Origin: Streptomyces dysideae
Lineage (GTDB): Bacteria > Actinomycetota > Actinomycetes > Streptomycetales > Streptomycetaceae
NCBI RefSeq assembly: GCF_001514305.1
Contig: NZ_KQ949076.1
Span: 1-64,000 of the forward strand
DNA: 64,000 nt
Reading direction: 5' to 3'
The position numbers were made by a program, and so were the translations under genes. Numbering within the stretch: the stretch's first letter is position 1; the number at the start of each line of letters is the position of its first letter. Positions 57,418-64,000 of this stretch are shown piece by piece. The notes below the pieces were generated by a model. That model worked only from the letters and a program-made list of their open reading frames with translations. It had not been told where the DNA came from and made no database searches.

Positions 57418-57993
57418 TCAGACGTTCACGCCGAAGTCCTGCGCGATGCCGCGCAGGCCCGAGGCGTAGCCCTGGCCGATGGCGCGGAACTTCCACTCCG
57501 CGCCGTGCCGGTAGAGCTCGCCGAAGACCATCGCGGTCTCCGTCGAGGCGTCCTCGGAGAGGTCGTACCGGGCGATCTCCGCCTCGCCCGCCTGGTTCAC
57601 GACGCGGATGAACGCGTTGCGCACCTGGCCGAACGACTGCTGGCGGTTCTCGGCGTCGTAGATCGAGACCGGGAACACGATCTTCTCGACGTCGGCCGGG
57701 ACCGCGGCGAGGTTGACCTTGATCTGCTCGTCGTCGCCCTCGCCCTCGCCGGTGATGTTGTCACCGGTGTGCTCGACCGAGCCGTCCGGGCTCTTGAGGT
57801 TGTTGAAGAACACGAAGTTGGCGTCGCTGCTGACCTTCCCCTCCGCGCTCGTCAGGATGGCGCTCGCGTCGAGGTCGAAGTCCGTGCCGGTCGTGGTGCG
57901 GACGTCCCACCCCAGACCGACGATGACCGCGGTCAGGCCGGGGGCCTCCTTGGTCAGCGATACGTTGCCGCCCTTGCTGAGGCTGACTCCCAC
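57418..57993 (-). CDS. TerD-family protein
   Basis: 191 aa. [60 protein letters not shown] and [20 protein letters not shown] closely match the next TerD copy, showing a tandem duplication. Ca2+-binding acidic residues conserved. ATG at 57993. Upstream gene of the pair; the -97 nt gap to the second TerD holds no clear terminator. Confidence 0.92.
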   Translation of the reverse strand: MGVSLSKGGNVSLTKEAPGLTAVIVGLGWDVRTTTGTDFDLDASAILTSAEGKVSSDANFVFFNNLKSPDGSVEHTGDNITGEGEGDDEQIKVNLAAVPADVEKIVFPVSIYDAENRQQSFGQVRNAFIRVVNQAGEAEIARYDLSEDASTETAMVFGELYRHGAEWKFRAIGQGYASGLRGIAQDFGVNV

Positions 57994-58106
57994 GAGTCCT
58001 CCATTGGTGTCCAGGGGCGGGGAGCCCCGCCATACGTTTGATACCGGATCAACGAGTCGATCCTAGTGACGGGTTCCCGAACCACGCAGGGCTTGGAACC
58101 GAAGAA

Positions 58107-58574
58107 TCACAGGGTGTCGAGCGCCTTGACGTACTCGTTCAGGTCACGCGCGTCCGGCAGCGCGTTCTCCACGGTCCAGCGGACGACGCCCTCCTTGTCG
58201 ATGACGAAGGTGCCGCGCACCGCGCAGCCCTTGTCCTCGGCGAAGACGCCGTACGCCCGCGAGACCTCGCCGTGCGGCCAGAAGTCGCTCAGCAGCGGGT
58301 ACTCCAGGCTCTCCTGCTCGGCGAAGACCCGCAGCGTGTGGATGGAGTCGTTGGAGACGGCGAGCACCTGCGTGTCGCGGTCCGAGAACCGCGGCAGGTT
58401 GTCCCGCACCTCGCACAGCTCGCCGGTGCACACGCCGGTGAAGGCGAAGGGGTAGAAGAGCAGGACTACGTTCTTTGCGTGCCTGCCGCCGCGGAAGTCG
58501 GAGAGCTTCACGGTGGCGCCGTGGTTGTCCTTGAGTTCGAAGTCGGGGGCTTTTTCGCCGACCTGGATCGCCAT
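58107..58574 (-). CDS. AhpE-type peroxiredoxin
   Basis: 155 aa thioredoxin-fold peroxidase. Peroxidatic Cys49 in [15 protein letters not shown] and a second Cys54 close by; [14 protein letters not shown] and [16 protein letters not shown] are family features. It reduces peroxides and peroxynitrite using thiols such as mycothiol/mycoredoxin. The C49-x4-C54 spacing resembles BCP-like atypical 2-Cys enzymes, so it may form an internal disulfide. ATG 58574. Confidence 0.92.
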   Translation of the reverse strand: MAIQVGEKAPDFELKDNHGATVKLSDFRGGRHAKNVVLLFYPFAFTGVCTGELCEVRDNLPRFSDRDTQVLAVSNDSIHTLRVFAEQESLEYPLLSDFWPHGEVSRAYGVFAEDKGCAVRGTFVIDKEGVVRWTVENALPDARDLNEYVKALDTL

Positions 58575-58695
58575 CGTCGCGGATGTCCCTTCAGTGGGCT
58601 GTTCGAGTGGTCGGTACCACCCTACGCAGCGATCACCGGGGGTCCTCGGACGGGCTGACCCATGCCAGCCCGTCCGGCACTGCTCCGTCAGACGG

Positions 58696-59133
58696 TTACT
58701 TCTTGGACTTGGCGGCCTTGGGCGTCACCAGGCGGCTGCCACTCCAGTCCTTGCCGACGCTGACGCTCTTGGATGCCGACAGCCCCGCCGTGGTCGCGGC
58801 TTCAGAGATGTCGCTGGGCTCCACGTAGCCGTCACGGCCTGTCTTCGGCGTCAGCAGCAGGATCGAACCGCCCTCCTCGATGTACGTGATGGCGTCCACC
58901 AGCACATCCGTCAGGTCGCCGTCCTCGTCGCGGAACCACAGCACCACGGCATCGGCGACGTCGTCGTAGTCCTCATCCACGAGATCGCTGCCGATGACTT
59001 CTTCAATGGCCTCGCGGAGTTCCTGGTCTACGTCTTCGTCGTAGCCGATCTCCTGGACCACCTGCTCGGGCTGGAACCCCAGCCTGACGGCAGGGTTCGT
59101 CCGCTCCTCCGCGTGGTCCGCGGTCGCGCTCAC
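58696..59133 (-). CDS. DUF3052-family protein
   Basis: 145 aa, acidic, cytosolic. [60 protein letters not shown] and [17 protein letters not shown] are typical of DUF3052, a small-molecule- or partner-binding actinobacterial family of unknown role. GTG at 59133 has AGGAGG 6 nt upstream; ATGs further up lack one. Divergent from aceE; the pairing with aceE is familiar in Streptomyces. Confidence 0.88.
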   Translation of the reverse strand: MSATADHAEERTNPAVRLGFQPEQVVQEIGYDEDVDQELREAIEEVIGSDLVDEDYDDVADAVVLWFRDEDGDLTDVLVDAITYIEEGGSILLLTPKTGRDGYVEPSDISEAATTAGLSASKSVSVGKDWSGSRLVTPKAAKSKK

Positions 59134-59475
59134 GGGTTGCCTCCTGATCATGTTTTGGGAATAACTCAGCCACGCGCGTGCGCGAAGCATTGGCCGTAGT
59201 CCACACGGGCGGGGCGGATCGCGCAAGTACCCGGCCGTTCAGACCGCCGAAACGGTGACGTTCCTGGCCGTGTCGCCCCAACTTCAGGCATGACGCCCCG
59301 ACCGGGAGTGACGCACACCACACCTTTCTGCCCTGTTTGTACCGTTGGGAACCACGGGTATCCGACGGGGATCCCGATTACCCCAGAGTAGAGATGACGT
59401 TTGCCTCCCCGAGGTAGACCATGGGGAACGGCGCAGGTACGCCGAAAACCCGCCCTCTGACAGGTAAGGAACAGC
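59134..59475. other. Divergent promoter region of DUF3052 and aceE
   Basis: 342 nt with no credible gene. It contains AAGGAA (59466-59471) for aceE. No clear operator was found, although a GGGTATCC/GGGATCCC near-repeat lies at 59356-59375. Confidence 0.5.
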
Positions 59476-62223
59476 GTGGCTTCCGGATCCGATCGCAATC
59501 CGATCATCATTGGCGGCCTTCCGAGTCAGGTTCCTGACTTCGATCCCGAAGAGACCCAGGAGTGGCTCGACTCCCTCGACGCCGCGGTCGACGAACGCGG
59601 CCGGGAGCGGGCCCGTTATCTGATGCTGCGGCTGATCGAGCGGGCCCGCGAGAAGCGCGTGGCCGTGCCCGAGATGCGCAGCTCGGACTACGTCAACACG
59701 ATCGCCACCAAGGACGAGCCGTTCTTCCCGGGCAACGAGGAGATCGAGCGCAGGATCCTGAACGCGACCCGGTGGAACGCCGCGGTCATGGTGTCGCGCG
59801 CCCAGCGGCCCGGCATCGGCGTGGGCGGCCACATCGCCACCTTCGCCTCCTCCGCCTCGCTCTACGACGTGGGCTTCAACCACTTCTTCCGCGGCAAGGA
59901 CGAGGGCGACGGCGGCGACCAGGTCTTCTTCCAGGGACACGCCTCGCCGGGCATCTACGCACGCGCGTTCATGCTGGACCGCCTCAGTGAGCAGCACCTG
60001 GACGGGTTCCGCCAGGAGAAGTCCAAGGCGCCGTACGGCCTGTCGTCGTACCCGCACCCGCGGCTGATGCCGGACTTCTGGGAGTTCCCGACCGTGTCGA
60101 TGGGCCTCGGCCCGATCGGCGCGATCTACCAGGCGCGGATGAACCGGTACATGGAGGCGCGCGGTATCGCGGACACCTCCAGGTCACACGTCTGGGCGTT
60201 CCTGGGCGACGGCGAGATGGACGAGCCGGAGTCGCTCGGCCAGCTGTCCATCGCCGCGCGGGAAGGCCTCGACAACCTCACCTTCGTCGTCAACTGCAAC
60301 CTGCAGCGCCTGGACGGCCCGGTGCGCGGCAACGGCAAGGTCATCCAGGAACTGGAGTCGATCTTCCGCGGCGCCGGCTGGAACGTGATCAAGCTGATCT
60401 GGGACCGCTCCTGGGACCCGCTGCTGGCGCAGGACCGCGACGGCATCCTCGTCAACAAGATGAACACCACGCCGGACGGACAGTTCCAGACGTACGCCAC
60501 CGAGACCGGCGCGTACATCCGCGACCACTTCTTCGGCGACGACCAGCGGCTGCGCGCGATGGTCGAGGGCATGTCCGACGACCAGATCCTGCACCTGGGC
60601 CGCGGCGGCCACGACCACAAGAAGATCTTCGCGGCGTTCTCGGCGGCCAAGGCGCACAAGGGCCAGCCGACGGTGATCCTCGCCAAGACCATCAAGGGCT
60701 GGACGCTGGGCCCGAACTTCGAGGGCCGCAACGCCACGCACCAGATGAAGAAGCTGACGGTCGACGACCTCAAGCGCTTCCGCGACCGGCTGCACCTGCC
60801 GATCGCCGACAAGGAGCTGGAGGGCGGGCTCCCGCCGTACTTCCACCCGGGGCGGGACTCCGAGGAGATCCAGTACATGCACGACCGCCGCAAGGGGCTC
60901 GGCGGGTACGTCCCGACGCGCGTCATGCGGTCGAAGCCGCTGGCCCTGCCGGACGACAAGACGTACGCGACCGTGAAGAAGGGCTCCGGCCAGCAGTCGA
61001 TCGCCACGACGATGGCGTTCGTACGGCTGCTCAAGGACCTCATGCGGGACAAGGAACTCGGCAAGCGGTTCGTACTGATCGCGCCGGACGAGTACCGCAC
61101 GTTCGGCATGGACTCGTTCTTCCCGAGCGCGAAGATCTACAACCCGCTGGGCCAGCAGTACGAGGCGGTCGACCGCGATCTGCTGCTCGCGTACAAGGAG
61201 TCGCCGACGGGCCAGATGCTGCACGACGGCATCTCGGAGGCCGGCTGCACGGCGTCGCTGATCGCGGCGGGTTCGGCGTACGCCACGCACGGCGAGCCGC
61301 TCATCCCGGTCTACGTCTTCTACTCGATGTTCGGTTTCCAGCGCACCGGCGACCAGTTCTGGCAGATGGCGGACCAGCTGGCGCGCGGATTCGTGCTGGG
61401 CGCGACCGCCGGACGGACGACGCTGACCGGCGAGGGGCTCCAGCACGCCGACGGCCACTCGCAGCTGCTCGCCTCGACCAACCCGGGGTGTGTGGCGTAC
61501 GACCCGGCCTACGGCTTCGAGATCGCGCACATCGTGCAGGACGGCCTGCGCCGGATGTACGGCGGAGACGAGGAGCACCCGCACGGCGAGGACGTCTTCT
61601 ACTACCTCACCGTCTACAACGAGCCGATCCAGCACCCGGCCGAGCCGGAGAACGTCGACGTCGACGGCATCCTCAAGGGCGTCCACCGCTTCAGCGAGGG
61701 CACGGCGGGCTCCGTCCCGGCGCAGATCATCGCGTCCGGTGTGGCCGTGCCGTGGGCGGTCGAGGCGCAGAAGATCCTCGCCGAGGAGTGGAACGTGAAG
61801 GCCGACGTCTGGTCGGCGACCTCCTGGAACGAGCTGCGGCGCGAGGCCGTGCGGTGCGAGGAGCACAACCTGCTGCACCCCGAGGAGGAGCAGCGGGTGC
61901 CGTATGTGACGCGGAAGCTGAGCGGCGCCGAGGGGCCGTTCGTGGCGGTGTCCGACTGGATGCGCTCGGTGCCGGACCAGATCGCCCGGTGGGTGCCGGG
62001 GGCGTACCAGTCCCTGGGCGCGGACGGGTTCGGGTTCGCGGACACACGGGGGGCGGCGCGGCGGTACTTCCACATCGACGCGCAGTCGATCGTGGTGGGC
62101 GTGCTGACCGAGCTGGCGAAGGAGGGCAAGGTGGACCGGTCGGCGCTGAAGCAGGCCATCGACCGGTACCAGCTGCTTGACGTGTCGGCGGCGGAGCCGG
62201 GCGCGGCGGGGGGCGACGCGTAA
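59476..62223 (+). CDS. aceE: Pyruvate dehydrogenase E1 component, homodimeric type
   Basis: 915 aa, as expected for the single-chain AceE. Decarboxylates pyruvate with thiamine diphosphate and passes the acetyl group to E2. ThDP motif [10 protein letters not shown] ... [20 protein letters not shown] (~238-290), N-terminal SYVNTI region RSSDYVNTI, active-site loop near [14 protein letters not shown], and C-terminal domain with [21 protein letters not shown] at 59476 with AAGGAA upstream. Cytosolic. Followed by an 11-bp perfect terminator. Confidence 0.95.
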   Translation: MASGSDRNPIIIGGLPSQVPDFDPEETQEWLDSLDAAVDERGRERARYLMLRLIERAREKRVAVPEMRSSDYVNTIATKDEPFFPGNEEIERRILNATRWNAAVMVSRAQRPGIGVGGHIATFASSASLYDVGFNHFFRGKDEGDGGDQVFFQGHASPGIYARAFMLDRLSEQHLDGFRQEKSKAPYGLSSYPHPRLMPDFWEFPTVSMGLGPIGAIYQARMNRYMEARGIADTSRSHVWAFLGDGEMDEPESLGQLSIAAREGLDNLTFVVNCNLQRLDGPVRGNGKVIQELESIFRGAGWNVIKLIWDRSWDPLLAQDRDGILVNKMNTTPDGQFQTYATETGAYIRDHFFGDDQRLRAMVEGMSDDQILHLGRGGHDHKKIFAAFSAAKAHKGQPTVILAKTIKGWTLGPNFEGRNATHQMKKLTVDDLKRFRDRLHLPIADKELEGGLPPYFHPGRDSEEIQYMHDRRKGLGGYVPTRVMRSKPLALPDDKTYATVKKGSGQQSIATTMAFVRLLKDLMRDKELGKRFVLIAPDEYRTFGMDSFFPSAKIYNPLGQQYEAVDRDLLLAYKESPTGQMLHDGISEAGCTASLIAAGSAYATHGEPLIPVYVFYSMFGFQRTGDQFWQMADQLARGFVLGATAGRTTLTGEGLQHADGHSQLLASTNPGCVAYDPAYGFEIAHIVQDGLRRMYGGDEEHPHGEDVFYYLTVYNEPIQHPAEPENVDVDGILKGVHRFSEGTAGSVPAQIIASGVAVPWAVEAQKILAEEWNVKADVWSATSWNELRREAVRCEEHNLLHPEEEQRVPYVTRKLSGAEGPFVAVSDWMRSVPDQIARWVPGAYQSLGADGFGFADTRGAARRYFHIDAQSIVVGVLTELAKEGKVDRSALKQAIDRYQLLDVSAAEPGAAGGDA

Positions 62224-62243
62224 CGCGTCCCGTCCACTTCGAC

Positions 62244-62269
62244 GAGGGCGGCACCAACGTGCCGCCCTC
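62244..62269 (+). terminator. Perfect hairpin terminator after aceE
   Basis: GAGGGCGGCAC (62244-62254) pairs with GTGCCGCCCTC (62259-62269), loop CAAC. It lies 20 nt after the aceE stop and 22 nt before the next gene. Confidence 0.88.
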
Positions 62270-62291
62270 CCGTGTTTCCTACGATGCTCGC

Positions 62292-63038
62292 ATGTCCGAA
62301 CCGACCGCCCTTACCCGCTGGGAACGGCGTACCCAAGGCCCTCTGCTCGTGCTCGCCGTCCTCTTCGCGGTCGCCTACGCCTATCCGATCGTGGAACCGG
62401 ACGCGCCTGAGATCCTGCTGACCTTGTGTTACTTCACGAACTGGAGCGTGTGGGGTGCCTTCGCCCTCGACTACCTCGTCCGGCTCTGGCTGACCGAGGA
62501 CCGGCTGCGCTTCGTGCGCGGCAATCCGCTGGCCCTGGTCGCCGTCGCGCTGCCGCTCCTGCAGCCGCTGCGGCTGCTGAAGCTGGTGTCGCTGCTGTTG
62601 CTCGCGGGGCAGCGGGCGCGGCTGGCTTCGCAGGTCAGGGTCACGACGTATGTCGCGGGCTCCTGTACGGGGCTGCTGATATTCGGTGCGCTGGCCGTGC
62701 TGGAGGTGGAGCGGGGTAAGCCAGGGGCGTCCATCCACACCCTGGGGGACGCGATCTGGTGGGCGTTCACCACGATGACCACCGTGGGGTACGGCGACAT
62801 GGCCCCGACGACCGGGCTGGGACGCGTGCTGGCCGTCGGGCTGATGCTGTCGGGGATCGCGCTGCTCGGTGTGGTGACCGCGAACATCGCCGCGTGGTTC
62901 ATTGCCCGCTTCGAGAAGGACGATGCGGAGGAGCGGCGGCAGACGGAGGCGATTCACCTGCTGACCGAGGAGGTGCGGGCGTTGCGGGCGGAGGTGGCGA
63001 TGTTGTCCGGCCGGGCCGAGGAGAAGCACGTGGGTTAG
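62292..63038 (+). CDS. Voltage-gated-type potassium channel
   Basis: 248 aa. Six membrane segments with an S4-like helix (PLRLLKLVSLLLLAGQRARL), a pore helix AIWWAFTTMT and selectivity filter TVGYGD (~164-169), then a C-terminal coiled-coil (EERRQTEAIHLLTEEVRALRAEVAML) for tetramerisation. It conducts K+ across the cell membrane. The S4 positive charges are few, so voltage sensing may be weak. ATG 62292; no strong ribosome site, perhaps leaderless. Confidence 0.9.
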   Translation: MSEPTALTRWERRTQGPLLVLAVLFAVAYAYPIVEPDAPEILLTLCYFTNWSVWGAFALDYLVRLWLTEDRLRFVRGNPLALVAVALPLLQPLRLLKLVSLLLLAGQRARLASQVRVTTYVAGSCTGLLIFGALAVLEVERGKPGASIHTLGDAIWWAFTTMTTVGYGDMAPTTGLGRVLAVGLMLSGIALLGVVTANIAAWFIARFEKDDAEERRQTEAIHLLTEEVRALRAEVAMLSGRAEEKHVG

Positions 63039-63111
63039 CTGGTTGCCCGGCGTGGGGGTTGGAGCCGGAGGGTGGGTCGCGCGGCCCGGCGCTGTCGGGG
63101 TGCCGAGCGAG

Positions 63112-63390
63112 CTACCCCACCAACCAGATCAATGCCAGCAGGGTGTCCAGTGCGCCCAGGACCACTGCTGTCAGGGCGGGCACCGGGCGGGCCCCCGACC
63201 ACCTGCGGCCCATCGCCAGCCAGCCGCAGGCGATCGCCACCGGGCCCAGGATGATGCCCAGTACGAAGAAGCCGGCTACCGCGAAGATCGCTCCGGTGAT
63301 GCCGAGGGTCGCACGATCCGGCCCGGTCCGCGACCACGTCCGGCCGCGTGAGCGGGGGTGCCTGCGCGTTCCGTGTCCGAAGCCCGCCAT
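63112..63390 (-). CDS. Small DUF4190-like membrane protein
   Basis: 92 aa. Basic N-terminus (GFGHGTRRHPRSRGRTW) then two hydrophobic helices separated by a charged loop: TLGITGAIFAVAGFFVLGII and ALTAVVLGALDTLLALIWLVG. Resembles DUF4190-type small membrane proteins of unknown function. ATG 63390 has AAGGAG 7 nt upstream. Confidence 0.7.
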   Translation of the reverse strand: MAGFGHGTRRHPRSRGRTWSRTGPDRATLGITGAIFAVAGFFVLGIILGPVAIACGWLAMGRRWSGARPVPALTAVVLGALDTLLALIWLVG

Positions 63391-63664
63391 CGTCAACTCC
63401 TTGAGTCGGCGTTCGACTTGGCGAGTACCCACGGTGTGCTGCCCATGCCTGCGAGTTTCGGGCTGCCGGCGCGCTGTCCCCCTCCGGCAGCGCGCCGCGG
63501 CAGCGGCCGTCCCCCTCGTCGCACGAACTCGCCCGAGGAACATGCCGTACGGAGGACTTGACCCACTGTGACCTGCGGCGCGTGCCGGGTGGGAGGGGTC
63601 TTCAGCGTTGTCACCCTGATAGGGGAACTCGGACCTCCAACCCCTCCCGGTTTGTACGGTTTTG

Positions 63665-64000
63665 TCAGATATGCGCGGCGCCCGCTCCCGCCTCCGCGTT
63701 CTCGCCGCGCTTGGTGAGGAACGCGACCAGGACGGCGCCGGCCGCGACGCCGGCAGCTACCAGGGACGCCAGGCTCATGCCGGAGATGAACGTGTCGTGC
63801 GCGACGTCCGTGATCTTCGCGGCGATCGCGTCCGGGGTGCCCGGGGCGACCGGCGGCACGCCGACCTGGACCGCCTCGGAGGCCTGCGCCTCCTGGGCCG
63901 GGGTGAGCGGCGGGAGGCCCGCGGCCGTCCAGTTGCCGGCCAGGTCGCTGTCGACCTTGGAGGCCATGACGGCGCCCAGGACGGCGGTACCGAGGCTGCC
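63665..64000 (-). CDS. C-terminal part of a DHA2-type MFS transporter (partial)
   Basis: The frame is open to the window edge and begins with GSLGTAVLGAVMASKVDSD, the typical late-helix motif of EmrB/QacA pumps, then a long periplasmic-type loop (LPPLTPAQEAQASEAV) and the last helix (ISGMSLASLVAAGVAAGAVLVAFLTKR). Only the C-terminal ~111 residues are present; the start lies beyond 64000. Second drug pump of this class in the window. Confidence 0.8.
   Translation of the reverse strand, partial: GSLGTAVLGAVMASKVDSDLAGNWTAAGLPPLTPAQEAQASEAVQVGVPPVAPGTPDAIAAKITDVAHDTFISGMSLASLVAAGVAAGAVLVAFLTKRGENAEAGAGAAHI

Noticed and set aside
60184..62073. 629-aa minus-strand ORF opposite aceE
   Set aside because: Shadow of the strongly supported aceE gene; Arg/Val/Leu-rich composition caused by GC-biased third positions.

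Overview
The window is high-GC actinobacterial DNA, almost certainly from a Streptomyces chromosome. The evidence is a strong G/C third-position bias, frequent GTG starts, 1-4 nt stop/start overlaps, SigE-family sigma factor, TerD, DUF397 and SCO2322-type genes, and Streptomyces intergenic repeats. Gene content and order (SCO2322 family and ECF transporter, later the ter cluster, DUF3052 and aceE) recall the SCO23xx region of S. coelicolor; that comparison is from memory. No rRNA, CRISPR array or complete prophage was seen.

Layout. 0-5.4 kb: cell-wall amidase, sigma factor with a coupled membrane propeller protein, F420-type oxidoreductase. 5.4-14 kb: a GT4/methyltransferase/terpenoid-toroid operon divergent from a kstR-like TetR gene, a TPP riboswitch with no gene behind it, a ferredoxin/aldehyde dehydrogenase pair and a metallo-beta-lactamase hydrolase. 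14.3-20.2 kb: a cobalamin-riboswitch operon encoding two secreted membrane-anchored proteins plus a complete ECF transporter. 20.4-24 kb: secreted SLT-type protein, a DUF397 remnant, and a divergent steroid-type thiolase and CYP125-like P450 pair with KstR-like sites. 24-31 kb: membrane glycosyltransferases including a GT87-PAP2 fusion, an O-methyltransferase, an FHA protein, and a solitary tnpB next to a Phd-type antitoxin. 31-45 kb: MFS pump fused to a winged-helix domain, a Mn-riboswitch-controlled GDT1 exporter, secreted nuclease, PhoD, DoxX, DedA and ketopantoate reductase. 45-49 kb: tRNA-Val(UAC) flanked by a transposase-like fragment, a DUF4097 lipoprotein, a coiled-coil protein and a 5'-truncated amidase. 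49-58 kb: the ter stress module (HAD, PRTase-StiP fusion, HpcH/HpaI lyase, three TerD, TerA-like, DUF475). 58-64 kb: AhpE-type peroxiredoxin, DUF3052, aceE, a K+-type channel and the C-terminal end of an MFS pump.

How the parts fit. Three metabolite or ion riboswitches (TPP, B12, Mn2+) lie within 27 kb. A kstR homologue and four KstR-like palindromes tie kstR, the glycosyltransferase operon, the MBL hydrolase, the FadA5-like thiolase and the CYP125-like gene into a possible small steroid or isoprenoid regulon. The B12 operon suggests a surface cobalamin-capture device, possibly resembling a split transcobalamin, feeding an ECF importer. Several broken genes (DUF397, DUF664/DinB, amidase-domain, a frame-disrupted ORF, a transposase fragment) mark sites of past rearrangement.
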